A stretch of 64,000 nt of DNA from Deinococcus aerolatus (lineage in GTDB: Bacteria > Deinococcota > Deinococci > Deinococcales > Deinococcaceae): positions 124,001 through 188,000 of the forward strand of contig NZ_BMOL01000006.1 of assembly GCF_014647055.1 (NCBI RefSeq). The letters are read 5' to 3'. The notes below the pieces were generated by a model. The model did not search any database. It was not told the DNA's origin and was given only the letters and a program-made list of their open reading frames with translations. A program made the translations under genes and the position numbers. Below, piece after piece: positions 8,807-17,350 of the stretch. Numbering within the stretch: position 1 is the first letter of the stretch; every line of letters begins with the position of its first letter.

Positions 8807-9556
8807 ATGACGCGGCGTCTGTTCACGGTCCTGGGCCTGGTGGTGTGCCTGGGTCTGGGTGGCGGCGGCGCGCAGCCTTCGGCGCCGGCCGTGACCCACG
8901 GAGCCGGTGCCGCGGACCGGGACCGCGACGGCTACCCGGACGCCGCCGAGCTGGTGGGCACCGACCGCGCCCGGTTCGCCGACTGGTTCGCCGCCATCGC
9001 CGAGAGCCAGTACACCCGCATGAACGCCGACTGGAGGCCGGAGGACCGCGACTGCGGCGGGCTGCTGCGCTACGCCCTGGTCAACGCGCTGATGCCGCAT
9101 GACGCGGCGTGGTTTGCCAAATTCGGCTACTTTCCCCGGCCCACACTCGGCCCGGTGCAGGCCCTGCGTTACCCGCTGCCCGTCATCAGTCGCTCGGTGT
9201 TCCGGGTGGCGGGCGGGGCGTACCAGGCCGGGGACATCGAGGCGGGGCGGCTGGTGGGGCGCACCGGGGTGCAGCACCTGGCGACGCATTCGATGCGGCC
9301 GGTGTCGCGTGACCTGGCGGCGGCCCGGCGCGGCGACCTGCTGATCTTTATCCGCCCCGGTCTGCGCTCGTACCACAGCATGGTTTACCTGGGCGGCGGC
9401 CGGGTGGTGTACCACACCGGGGCCAGTCCCGCCGAGGGCGGTGAGGTCCGGCTGCTGACCGTCCAGAGCCTGCTGCGCTACGCGGACCGCGCCTTTCACC
9501 CGGCGGCCGGCAATCCCAACTTTCTGGGCGTCTACCGCTGGAAGATCATGGACTGA
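8807..9556 (+). CDS. Secreted DUF1175 (YfaT-like) protein with EF-hand-like loop
   Basis: 249 aa with a signal peptide (MTRRLFTVLGLVVCLGLGGGGAQ). Residues 37-48 (DRDRDGYPDAAE) match the 12-residue EF-hand loop at every ligand position (D37, D39, D41, Y43, D45, E48). The rest is DUF1175: DCGGLLRYALVNAL (C83), the long middle block around RSVFRVAGGAYQAGDIEAGRLVGRTG, and YHSMVYLGGGRVVYHTG (H190). A Cys-early, His-late pattern of this type resembles NlpC/P60 hydrolases, so a peptidoglycan or amide hydrolase role is possible. In Enterobacteria the DUF1175 gene yfaT sits beside the alpha-2-macroglobulin gene yfaS; here a YfaS homologue lies about 10 kb away. A leaderless promoter precedes it. Confidence 0.8.
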   Translation: MTRRLFTVLGLVVCLGLGGGGAQPSAPAVTHGAGAADRDRDGYPDAAELVGTDRARFADWFAAIAESQYTRMNADWRPEDRDCGGLLRYALVNALMPHDAAWFAKFGYFPRPTLGPVQALRYPLPVISRSVFRVAGGAYQAGDIEAGRLVGRTGVQHLATHSMRPVSRDLAAARRGDLLIFIRPGLRSYHSMVYLGGGRVVYHTGASPAEGGEVRLLTVQSLLRYADRAFHPAAGNPNFLGVYRWKIMD

Positions 9557-9620
9557 GCGGCCCCCGCGGCCAGCGCAGCGCGCTCCAGCGTGAAATTCCG
9601 GACGAACCGCGGCCCTGTGG

Positions 9621-9626
9621 CATGCT
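9621..9626 (+). promoter_or_regulatory. Candidate -10 element for leaderless antiporter gene
   Basis: CATGCT lies exactly six bases before the GTG at 9633. The hexamer is weak (three matches to TATAAT), but the spacing equals that of the other leaderless candidates in the window, and it helps decide a start that has no usable ribosome binding site. Confidence 0.35.
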
Positions 9627-9632
9627 GGGGAG

Positions 9633-11096
9633 GTGCCCGCTCTTACCACCGAAATGTACCTGCTGGCTGCCGGAATTCTGCTGCTGGTCAGCCTGATCGT
9701 GAGCCGCCTGGGCGGTCGGCTGGGCATTCCGGGCCTGCTGCTGTTTCTGGGCGTGGGCATGCTGGCCGGGTCCGACGGCCTGGGCATTCAGTTCAGCGAT
9801 TACCAGCTGGCGCAGGCGCTGGGGACCCTGGCGCTGTGCTTCATTCTGTTTCAGGGCGGCCTGACCACCAACTGGGAGGAGACGCGGCCCGTGATCCGGC
9901 GCGGGCTGAGTCTGGCCACCCTGGGCGTGCTGATCACGGCGGGCGTGATGGCCGCGTTTGCTCACCTCGCGCTGGGGCTGCCGTGGTTGATCGCGTGGCT
10001 GCTGGGCGCGGTGGTCAGCAGCACCGACGCCTCGGCCGTGTTCAGCGTGCTCAAGGAACGCGCGCTGGGCCTCAAGGGGGACGTGGGGCCACTGCTGGAA
10101 TTCGAGTCGGGCGGCAACGATCCCATGGCGGTGTTCCTGACCGTGGGCTTGCTGGAACTGATTGCCAACCCCGGCATGGGCGTGCTGGAGATCGTGCCGC
10201 TGTTCGTCAGGCAGATGGTGATCGGCGGCGTCCTGGGCGTGGTGCTGGGCCGCGTGGCGCTGGCGATGCTCAACCGGCTGCAGCTGCAGGTTGAGGGCCT
10301 GTACTCGGTGCTGAGCCTGGCACTGGCCCTGACCATCTTCAGCCTGACGGCGGTGGCGGGCGGCAGCGGCTTCCTGGCGATCTTTGTGGCGGGCATCCTG
10401 CTGGGCAACGCCGACTTCCTGCACAAGCGCAGCCTGCTGTCGTTCCATGACGGCCTCGCGTGGCTGATGCAGGTGGCGATGTTCTTGACCCTGGGCCTGC
10501 TGGTCAACCCCCGCGAGCTGCTGCCCACCGCCGAGCTGGCGCTAGCCTGCGCGCTGGTGCTGGTCTTCGTGGCGCGGCCCGTCAGCGTCTTCGTGAGCCT
10601 GGCGGCCTCGCGCATGCCGCTGCGCCACAAGACGATGGTGGCGTGGGTGGGCCTGCGCGGCGCGGTGCCCATCGTGCTGGCCACGTTTCCGCTGCTGGCC
10701 GGCGTTCCGCAGGCCCAGACCCTATTCAACGTCGTATTCTTTATTGTGCTGACCAGCGTGTTGCTGCAGGGCACCACCCTGACGCGGGTGGCGGACCTGC
10801 TGGACCTGCGCGAGACCCGCAGTGTGCCGCCCACCCCGCCGCTGACCTACACCCCCACCGGCTACAGCAAGAACGCGCTGGTGGAGGTCGAGGTGCGCTC
10901 CGGCAGCGCGGCCGACGGCCGGCGCATCGTGGACCTGCACCTGCCGGCCGAGGCGCTGGTGGTGCTGGTCGACCGCGCCGGCGAGTACCTGATTCCCGGC
11001 GGCGCCACCCGGCTGGTCGCCGGCGACAACGTGCAGGTGCTGGCCCAGGCCGAGGGACTGCGTGAGGTCCAGCGCCAGCTCGGGCACCCGGTCTGA
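9633..11096 (+). CDS. Potassium/proton antiporter, CPA1 family (NhaP2/CvrA type)
   Basis: Membrane antiporter of 487 aa with about 12 hydrophobic segments over residues 8-385, and a cytosolic C-terminal TrkA-C/RCK-like domain at about 410-485 (LVEVEVRSGSAADGRRIVDLHLPAEALVVLVDR). Transport residues are in VVSSTDASAVFSVLKE and FESGGNDPMAVFLTVGLLE, the Asn-Asp pair of CPA1 exchangers. The combination with TrkA-C is that of NhaP2/CvrA, which exports K+ for H+. The GTG start is chosen because GGGGAG and a -10-like hexamer sit directly before it; an ATG at 9654 would also keep the first TM segment. It stands alone on its strand before the recombinase. Confidence 0.88.
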   Translation: MPALTTEMYLLAAGILLLVSLIVSRLGGRLGIPGLLLFLGVGMLAGSDGLGIQFSDYQLAQALGTLALCFILFQGGLTTNWEETRPVIRRGLSLATLGVLITAGVMAAFAHLALGLPWLIAWLLGAVVSSTDASAVFSVLKERALGLKGDVGPLLEFESGGNDPMAVFLTVGLLELIANPGMGVLEIVPLFVRQMVIGGVLGVVLGRVALAMLNRLQLQVEGLYSVLSLALALTIFSLTAVAGGSGFLAIFVAGILLGNADFLHKRSLLSFHDGLAWLMQVAMFLTLGLLVNPRELLPTAELALACALVLVFVARPVSVFVSLAASRMPLRHKTMVAWVGLRGAVPIVLATFPLLAGVPQAQTLFNVVFFIVLTSVLLQGTTLTRVADLLDLRETRSVPPTPPLTYTPTGYSKNALVEVEVRSGSAADGRRIVDLHLPAEALVVLVDRAGEYLIPGGATRLVAGDNVQVLAQAEGLREVQRQLGHPV

Positions 11097-11274
11097 GCTG
11101 GGGGCCGCCGCCTGACCCCGGCACCGGACTGAGGCCGCCCGCACCCCAGGCACGTCCGGCCCCAGTCGGCGAAACATCAGTGCCGGCAAAAAGCCTTCAC
11201 CTGACCAGGATGAGGGTGCCCACAGCTCATTTTACGGTTCTCTGCCCTAATGCTTCTTAGGCAAGAGAACAGGG

Positions 11275-11280
11275 TAGACT
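11275..11280 (+). promoter_or_regulatory. -10 element of a leaderless transcript before the recombinase
   Basis: TAGACT is followed six bases later by GTG at 11287. The same hexamer and the same spacing occur at 50729-50734 on the other strand. No convincing -35 is seen. Confidence 0.5.
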
Positions 11281-11286
11281 GGCCGG

Positions 11287-11343
11287 GTGGACCTCTCACC
11301 CTCTATTCCGAATCTGATTCAACCCAGGAAGCCCCGCGCGTGA
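11287..11343 (+). CDS. Putative 18-codon leaderless leader peptide before the recombinase
   Basis: GTG at 11287 opens MDLSPSIPNLIQPRKPRA and stops at TGA 11341-11343, overlapping the recombinase GTG at 11340 (GTGA). The AGGAAG inside it (11326-11331) is eight bases from that GTG and can serve as its ribosome binding site. The position directly after a -10 element suggests that translation of this peptide opens the message and that the recombinase is translated by coupling. Confidence 0.45.
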   Translation: MDLSPSIPNLIQPRKPRA

Positions 11344-12332
11344 CGCTGGCGGTCTACCGGGGCGACTTGCTGGCGCGCAGCCGGGAATGGACCGGGCTGC
11401 ACGACGACGAGCTGCGCCGCCGCGCCGTGCGGGCCGCCGCCGAGAAGGACGCGGCACAACTGGTCTCGCTGACGGTGGCGTATCTGGCCCACGGCGGCGG
11501 CAGCGGCGTGCTGACTAGCCCACGTACTGTGGAGGCCTACGCGCTGGGCGTGCGTCAGTACGTGGACTACGCCGCCGCGCAGGCGGTGGGTGTTCTGCGG
11601 CCCGGACGACACGACGCCCAGGGCTACGTGAACGCCATGCTGGCGGCGGGGCGCAAACCCGCCGGGGTGGGGTTGAAGGTGGCGGCGGCCAGTTGCCTGT
11701 ACCGCGCCTTGCGCTGGGCCGGGGCCAGCGAGGCTGATCCCTTCCGCGACGTGCGGGTCCCCAGGGACCCCACCCCCGGTATTGTCAAGCGGCCGCCCTA
11801 TTCCGAAGACGAGTTGGCCGACGTGATCGACTGCGCGGACGTGCAGGCCAGGTTCCTGCTGTTCCTGACGGCCCACGCGGGGCTGCGCATCAGCGAGGCG
11901 CTGGCGCTGGAATGGGCGGACCTGGACGAGACCGCTCGCCGCATCCATGTGCGCTCAGGCAAGGGGCGCAAGGGACGGATCGTGGCCATGAGCAGCAGCC
12001 TGGGCCGGGCCTGCCGTCAGTACCGCGCGCTGTTCGCGCCGGGGGGTCCGGAACACATGGACGGCAAGCGCACCACGCCCGCCACGCAGGTGTTCCGCTA
12101 CGGCCGGGTGATGACGGCGCGCTACCACGTGGAAAAGGCCTTCAGGGCGGCGAACGTGCCGTTCCGGGGTTTTCATCCGGGGCGCAAGTACGCCGGAACG
12201 CGCCTGCTGCGGCAGATCAAGGATTTCGGGCGGGTGGCCGCGCACCTCGGCCACGCGTCGGTGGACACCACCCGCAAGGGTTACGCGCAGCTTGCGGCGG
12301 ATGACCTCAAGGACGATCTGCTGGGCTGGTAG
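11340..12332 (+). CDS. Tyrosine recombinase (XerC/XerD-like integrase)
   Basis: Site-specific DNA recombinase, 330 aa from the GTG at 11340. The N-terminal SAM-like core-binding domain is about 35-130 and the catalytic domain about 150-320. Catalytic residues can be placed: R183 (HAGLRISEAL), K208 (RSGKGRKGR), H279 and R282 (FHPGRKYAGTRLL), H305 (AAHLGHASVDTT) and nucleophile Y315 (RKGYAQL). The HxxR box is HPGR and not the common HxLRH. The frame is also open to an ATG at 11250, but that start would lie upstream of the -10 at 11275. No phage or integron genes are adjacent, so a chromosome-dimer or housekeeping Xer role is more likely than a prophage integrase. Confidence 0.85.
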   Translation: MTLAVYRGDLLARSREWTGLHDDELRRRAVRAAAEKDAAQLVSLTVAYLAHGGGSGVLTSPRTVEAYALGVRQYVDYAAAQAVGVLRPGRHDAQGYVNAMLAAGRKPAGVGLKVAAASCLYRALRWAGASEADPFRDVRVPRDPTPGIVKRPPYSEDELADVIDCADVQARFLLFLTAHAGLRISEALALEWADLDETARRIHVRSGKGRKGRIVAMSSSLGRACRQYRALFAPGGPEHMDGKRTTPATQVFRYGRVMTARYHVEKAFRAANVPFRGFHPGRKYAGTRLLRQIKDFGRVAAHLGHASVDTTRKGYAQLAADDLKDDLLGW

Positions 12333-12345
12333 GCCGCAAAATCGT

Positions 12346-13389
12346 TCAGTCCCGGGGGTCAGGGAGCGTCCAGCACGCGTGAGCCGGGCAGTGCAGCGCC
12401 ACCCTCTCCCCCACCGTGAGCCGCACGGTGGGCGGGGCCTGCCACACCAGACGCTGGCCACACACCTCCAGGTCGTACTGGCGAAACGTTCCGCCAAACG
12501 ACGTCCCGCAGATGACGGCGACGAACGAATTGCACGCGGCCTCCCCCAGCTGCAGCGCTTCCGGGCGAAAGGTCAGCGTGACGGGACCATGGTGCTGGCG
12601 CGCCGTCACAAACCTGCCCAGCGCCGTCTGGACGTCCAGGCCGCTCTGCACGCCAGCAATGAAATTCTGCCCGCCGAAGAACCGCGCCACACTCAGGCTG
12701 GCCGGGCGCAGGAAAAAATCTTCGGGTTCGCCCACCTGCTGCAGCCGTCCCGCTTCCAGAAAACCGATGCGCTGCGCCACCGCCAGGGCCTCCTCCTGAT
12801 CATGGGTGACAAGCAGCAACGTGGTGCCAGCCTTTTGCTGCAGATCCACCACCCAGCGGCGCATCTCCCGGCGCAGCGGGGCGTCCAGCGCGCTGAAAGG
12901 TTCGTCCAGCAGCAGCATTTTTGGGGCCGTGATCAGCGCCCGGGCCAGGGCCACCCGCTGCTCCTGCCCGCCCGACAGCTGGTGCGGCAGCCGCTGGCCA
13001 AAACCGCTCAGACCCGTCTGGGACAGCATCTCCTCGACCCTCGGGCCGATCTCCCGGGCAGACACGCCGCGCAGGTTCAACCCGAACGACAGGTTTCTCG
13101 CCACGGTCAGGTGCGGAAACAGCAGGGGTTGCTGAAACACCAGGCCGATGTCGCGTCGCTCGGCCGGCACCCCGAGCATGCTCTGCCCGGCCAGCCGCAC
13201 CTCCCCACGCTGGGCGCCTTCCAGCCCCGCGATGACCCGCAGCAGCGTGCTCTTTCCGCTTCCGGACGCCCCCAGCAGGACGAAACGTTCGCCGGAGGCC
13301 ACCTGTAACGTGATGTCGCTCAGCACGTCCGGGCCGGCCGCGTAGGCTTTGCCCAGCCCCTGGATGGTGAGCTGGCTCAAGTGCGCCAT
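12346..13389 (-). CDS. ABC transporter ATP-binding protein (YnjD/PotA-like)
   Basis: 347 aa, starting at MAHLSQL (ATG 13389-13387), which overlaps the end of the permease gene by 13 bases. Walker A is LLGASGSGKSTLLR, Q-loop VFQQP, signature QLSGGQEQRVALARAL, Walker B LLLDEPFSALD, and the H-loop VTHDQEEAL. A TOBE-like C-terminal domain (about 240-347) ends the protein, so it is longer than E. coli YnjD and similar to PotA/FbpC. It is the last gene of a binding protein-permease-permease-ATPase operon and energises that importer. It is convergent with the recombinase, only 13 bases apart. Confidence 0.9.
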   Translation of the reverse strand: MAHLSQLTIQGLGKAYAAGPDVLSDITLQVASGERFVLLGASGSGKSTLLRVIAGLEGAQRGEVRLAGQSMLGVPAERRDIGLVFQQPLLFPHLTVARNLSFGLNLRGVSAREIGPRVEEMLSQTGLSGFGQRLPHQLSGGQEQRVALARALITAPKMLLLDEPFSALDAPLRREMRRWVVDLQQKAGTTLLLVTHDQEEALAVAQRIGFLEAGRLQQVGEPEDFFLRPASLSVARFFGGQNFIAGVQSGLDVQTALGRFVTARQHHGPVTLTFRPEALQLGEAACNSFVAVICGTSFGGTFRQYDLEVCGQRLVWQAPPTVRLTVGERVALHCPAHACWTLPDPRD

Positions 13390-14156
13390 CCCTGTACCCG
13401 CGGCGCGATCAGGGCAAACACCAGCAGTGTGGGCGCGATGTACAGCAGGCTCAGGGCCCCGGTAATGGCGTAGTCGCCACCCTGCACTGCCGAAAACAAC
13501 AGCAGCGGCAGGGTCAGCACTTGCCCGCCGCCCACGATCAGGGTCAACAGGTACTCGCTCCACGACACCAGAAACGCAAACAGCACGCTCACCAGCACGC
13601 CGGGCATAACCACCGGCAGGGTCACCCGCCAGAACACCTGCCAGCGGTTTGCACCCAGCGAGCGGGCCACAACTTCCAGGCGGGTGTCGTAGCTGCCGAA
13701 GACGCCGCTGAGCAGCACCACCGCGTACGGCACCACCGGAATCAGGTGTGCCAATACCACGCCGGGGCGCGTGTCGGCCAGGCCCAGACGGATGAACATC
13801 ACCTGAATGCCCATCACGCTGGCAAAGGAAGGCAACACCAGCGGCGCAAGCAGCAGCGCCGAGAGCCGCCCGCGTTTCTTGACCTGACCCAGGCCCAGGA
13901 CGCGAGCTGCCGGCAGCGCGATGGCTGTGCCCAGCACCGCCGTGACGGTCGCCACCCACACGCTGCCCCACAACGCGGACCACACCTGGGAGGTGGGGGC
14001 AAACACCGACTGCCACGCCCGCAAGCTCCACTCTGTGGGCAGCGCCGCCGGGTAATACCAGCGCCCCGCCACCGACCAGAGGACCAGCAGCGCGAGCGGC
14101 AGCGTGGCCGAGACGCCCAGCCCCACGCCGAGGGTGACTTTCAGGCTGCGGTTCAT
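13377..14156 (-). CDS. ABC transporter permease, second YnjC-like half
   Basis: 259 aa with about six TM helices. It starts at MNRSLKVTLGVGLG (ATG 14156-14154), which overlaps the stop of the preceding permease by four bases (ATGA). The binding-protein-dependent transport signature is at about 155-185 (EVVARSLGANRWQVFWRVTLPVVMPGVL). E. coli YnjC is one protein containing two permease cores; here each core has its own gene. This is the C-terminal-half equivalent. The substrate is unknown, as it is for YnjBCD. Confidence 0.85.
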   Translation of the reverse strand: MNRSLKVTLGVGLGVSATLPLALLVLWSVAGRWYYPAALPTEWSLRAWQSVFAPTSQVWSALWGSVWVATVTAVLGTAIALPAARVLGLGQVKKRGRLSALLLAPLVLPSFASVMGIQVMFIRLGLADTRPGVVLAHLIPVVPYAVVLLSGVFGSYDTRLEVVARSLGANRWQVFWRVTLPVVMPGVLVSVLFAFLVSWSEYLLTLIVGGGQVLTLPLLLFSAVQGGDYAITGALSLLYIAPTLLVFALIAPRVQGWRT

Positions 14157-14995
14157 CCGCCGCGCCCCCCCTGCGCCCGCACATAGGCCCATACCAGCGC
14201 CCCGCCCAGCGCCGCCACCACCATGCTGATGGCCAGCGCCGAGGCCCGCGCCGTCAGATCGGTATCGGTGAAGGCGCGGTAGGCCAGCACGGGCAGCGTG
14301 GTGGGCGAGGTGGCTCCCAGCAGCGCCGGGACCTCAAACGACGACAGGCTGAAGGCGAACACGAGGACGCCACTCGACAGCAGCGCCGGACGAATCAGCG
14401 GCAGGGTCACGCGCAAAAAACGGATCCAGGGCCCGGCCCCCAGGGTCCTTGCCACCTCGTTCAGACGCGGATCAAGCTGCGTCAGCGCGGCCAGCACGTT
14501 CAGTCCGATGAACGGCGTTTCCTTCCAGATCAGCTCCAGCACGATGCCCATCCCCCGGCGGTCATACAGCAGCGCCGGAAAATCCTGCGGGCCTGCGGTG
14601 AGGCCCGCGGCCAGCGTGAACCGCGAGAGCAGCCCACTTTGCGAAAGCAGCAGCAGCGTCAGAATGGAAGCCACCAGATGAGGAATGGGCAGCGTCAGGC
14701 CAAACAGGAAGCGCAGGCGTCCGCCCGCGCCTGCCCGGTGCAGCAACAGGGCAAACGCCGTACCGAACACCGCCGCCAGCAGCGTGCTGGCCGTCGCCAC
14801 CCAGGCGGTCAGACCCAGCGAGGCCCAGAAACCGCGGTCCGCGAACAGCTGCCGGTAGGCGTCCACATTCAGCGTGTCCTGTCCCAGTGCCGGCGCGTAA
14901 CCCAGGCTTTGCAGGCCGCCGAGCAGCAGACCCCCACCGAAGAGAAGGCCCGTGACCAGCAGCGCAGGCACAAAGGACAGGACGCGCCACACCAC
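14153..14995 (-). CDS. ABC transporter permease, first YnjC-like half
   Basis: 280 aa inner-membrane protein with TM1 at about 6-28 (FVPALLVTGLLFGGGLLLGGL). The coupling motif is near 185-215 (NEVARTLGAGPWIRFLRVTLPLIRPALL). It follows the YnjB-like binding-protein gene after two bases and overlaps the next permease, so all four transporter genes should be made from one message. It corresponds to the N-terminal half of YnjC. Confidence 0.85.
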   Translation of the reverse strand: MVWRVLSFVPALLVTGLLFGGGLLLGGLQSLGYAPALGQDTLNVDAYRQLFADRGFWASLGLTAWVATASTLLAAVFGTAFALLLHRAGAGGRLRFLFGLTLPIPHLVASILTLLLLSQSGLLSRFTLAAGLTAGPQDFPALLYDRRGMGIVLELIWKETPFIGLNVLAALTQLDPRLNEVARTLGAGPWIRFLRVTLPLIRPALLSSGVLVFAFSLSSFEVPALLGATSPTTLPVLAYRAFTDTDLTARASALAISMVVAALGGALVWAYVRAQGGRGG

Positions 14996-14997
14996 AG

Positions 14998-16191
14998 CTA
15001 TTTCAGAATCTCTTTCTTGAAGCCGTCCTGCACGTTCCTGTCGTACTGCGCGTCCACGTCACTGAACGCCTTGCTGCTCAGCAGCGCCGGGTCCAGGGTG
15101 TACGGTCCGACTTTCAGCGCGGCCCTGACCTGCTTCTGGAAGGCGGGCCCGACCCTGGCCGGATCGATGCCCAGCCCATCGCCCCACAGGTTGCCCGAGA
15201 GCTTGGCCAGTTGCAGCTCCGGCGTCAGCAACAGATTGGCCACCACCTTGGCCCCAGCAGAATGGGCCGAGTTGTAGGGGATGGCGACGTAGTGCGTGTC
15301 GGTCACGGTTCCGGCGTCGAAGACGAACACCCGGGCCGTTGCTGGCAGCACGCCGCTTTTCACCTCGGCTGCAATTCCGGCGATGTTCTGCACGAAGGCA
15401 AAGTCGATCTCGCCGTTGGCGAACAGCGAATACAGGTTGGGCACGTCGGCGGGGAAGGTCTGGCCCCCCCGCCACAGGTCCGGCCTGATGGTCTTGACGT
15501 AGGTCCAGAGTTTGGGCGCGGCCGTGGCCCACAGCTGCGGCTTGTACGGGCCGACGAACTGGGCCTGTCCACCCGCGAGCTCGAACATGGCCTGACGCAG
15601 AAACCGGTTGCCCGAGAAGTTCGGCGGTGCGGGAAAGGTGAAGCGGCCCGGGTGCGCCGCGATCCAGGCGGCCAGCGCTTTGAAGCTGCGCGGCAGTTCT
15701 GATTCCTTCACGCGGGCACTGTCGTAGACGTACTGCCACTGCGAGCTGCCCCAGGGAGACTCCGCACCGTTCACCGGAAAACCAAAATCGTTGCGGATCG
15801 CCGGACTCTTCCAGTCGACATAGCGGGCGTTGGGCAGCGCTTCGGCCCAGCCGGTCAGCAGCAAGTTGGCCTGCGCGGCACTTCTGAAATTCTCGCCGTT
15901 GATCCAGATCAGGTCCACGCTGCCGTTGGTGTTCTTCCCGGCCTGCTTCTCGCCCAGCACCTTGTTAACGGCCTGCACGGTGTCGCTGACAGGCACGCGG
16001 CGCAGGGTCACGCCGGCCTTTCTGGCGGCCGGGGCCACCACGGTATCCACGTACCGGTTGATATCGTCTGAGCCGCCCCACATGTAGAAGTTAACGGTCT
16101 GGCCCTGGGCCTGTTTCTGGATGGCCGCCCAGCTCTGGGCGCGGGCGGTGGTCAGGGTCAGCAGGGCGGACAGAATCAGAACACGTTTCAT
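14998..16191 (-). CDS. YnjB-like ABC transporter substrate-binding protein
   Basis: 397 aa periplasmic protein starting MKRVLILSALLTLTTARAQ, a clear signal peptide. It has the YnjB blocks: GQTVNFYMWGGSDDINRYVD, GKNTNGSVDLIWINGENFRS, and YVDWKSPAIRNDFGFPVNGAESPWG. The long open frame further upstream belongs to shadow sequence. Its ATG overlaps the TGA of the acyltransferase gene (ATGA, 16188-16191), so transport may be co-expressed with lipid acylation, an association I do not know from elsewhere. Family members are annotated as thiamine- or metal-like transporters without proof. Confidence 0.88.
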   Translation of the reverse strand: MKRVLILSALLTLTTARAQSWAAIQKQAQGQTVNFYMWGGSDDINRYVDTVVAPAARKAGVTLRRVPVSDTVQAVNKVLGEKQAGKNTNGSVDLIWINGENFRSAAQANLLLTGWAEALPNARYVDWKSPAIRNDFGFPVNGAESPWGSSQWQYVYDSARVKESELPRSFKALAAWIAAHPGRFTFPAPPNFSGNRFLRQAMFELAGGQAQFVGPYKPQLWATAAPKLWTYVKTIRPDLWRGGQTFPADVPNLYSLFANGEIDFAFVQNIAGIAAEVKSGVLPATARVFVFDAGTVTDTHYVAIPYNSAHSAGAKVVANLLLTPELQLAKLSGNLWGDGLGIDPARVGPAFQKQVRAALKVGPYTLDPALLSSKAFSDVDAQYDRNVQDGFKKEILK

Positions 16192-17159
16192 GCGGTACCT
16201 CTCAGAAAGGCGGCGCGGTGGGCTGCCATCTTGCGCGCCAGTTCGGGAAAATCGGGGTCGATGTCGAGACGGTAGCCGTCCCAGTAGCCGTCGCGGTCCG
16301 GGTCGAAGAAGCGGGCGGGCGGCGAATTCGGGGCCAGGGCCGCCGCCTTCATGGCCCTGCGCGTGCGGACGCGAATGGCTTCGAGGTGGCCCGCCTGAAC
16401 CTCCTGGGCAGAGATGGGCGGCAGGACGGTCAGGGCCACCGGCTGGCCGTAGCGCAGCGCGGGCGCAAACGGGTGTTCCCAGATGCGGTGCGTCCCGCTG
16501 ATGGCCACAGGCAGAATCGGCGCGCCCACACGCCGGGCCACCTCGAAGACGCCACGTTGGAAGTCGGACTGAATTCCGGCGATGGCCCCCTGCGGAAATG
16601 TGGTCAGACTCTCGCCGCCCTCCAAGATGGCCTCGGCCCCGCGCCACAGGTCACGGAACCCGCCCAGCGGGTGCTCGGGGTTGATGGGCAGGTGGCCCAG
16701 CCGCGTCACCACTGGTCCCACCACCGGCCAGCCGAAGATCTCGCGCCGGGCCACAAAGCGCATGGGCAGGGGCAGCTGCAACAGGCACAGCACGTCGGCA
16801 ATGCCCTCGTGAAGCGGCGCGATCAGGTAGGGGCCAGCGCCCACATGCTCCAGTCCGCGCATCTCCAGCCTCACTTCCAGATGGTTGAGGACTAGGCGGC
16901 TGAAGCGCTGCTGCAACTGAAACCGCTGCTGTACGCTGAGGTCCGCAGAGGCACGGCCCGCCTGACGCAGCGCCCTCCAGATCAGCGGACGGCCCAGCAC
17001 ACTGAATTTCAGCCGTGCGGCGCGGCCCTGCGGAGCAAAGTGCAGTTCGACAGGTTCGTCAGGATGTGGGGTGGGCGGCGGAATCAAGGGCACCTCGGAA
17101 ATTGGACAGGAATGTTCAGGCGTGGCACCTGCATAAGTGGGTACGCAATCCGGCGGCAA
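16188..17159 (-). CDS. PlsC-like 1-acyl-sn-glycerol-3-phosphate acyltransferase
   Basis: About 323 aa. The acyltransferase HX4D box is H117-EGIA-D122 (PLHEGIAD), preceded by the expected hydrophobic YLIAP. The second box reads FPQGAIAG (188-195) where PlsC usually has FPEGTRS, so the Glu and Arg that contact the glycerol-phosphate are missing and the acceptor may differ. Near the C-terminus DPDRDGYWD (286-294) resembles a Ca-binding DxDxDG loop. The start is uncertain: TTG at 17159, or an in-frame GTG at 17093. It is followed by the YnjB-like gene with a 4-base overlap. Confidence 0.75.
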   Translation of the reverse strand: MPPDCVPTYAGATPEHSCPISEVPLIPPPTPHPDEPVELHFAPQGRAARLKFSVLGRPLIWRALRQAGRASADLSVQQRFQLQQRFSRLVLNHLEVRLEMRGLEHVGAGPYLIAPLHEGIADVLCLLQLPLPMRFVARREIFGWPVVGPVVTRLGHLPINPEHPLGGFRDLWRGAEAILEGGESLTTFPQGAIAGIQSDFQRGVFEVARRVGAPILPVAISGTHRIWEHPFAPALRYGQPVALTVLPPISAQEVQAGHLEAIRVRTRRAMKAAALAPNSPPARFFDPDRDGYWDGYRLDIDPDFPELARKMAAHRAAFLRGTA

Positions 17160-17350
17160 AGCGTTCGGTGCGGCCTCCGCCCTCCTCTCCAGGCAGACCA
17201 GCCAGCTCTGGGACGTGGGCGGTGGACACGGTCAGGTGCTCGAGTGAGCCTACCGCCTGGGAGCCACAGCAGGTCCGTCCCCGCACCTGCACCGTTTCTG
17301 AAGGCCTTTCCCAGACAGGACGTGGTCAGCCGCCCACACGGCGCCCGGGT

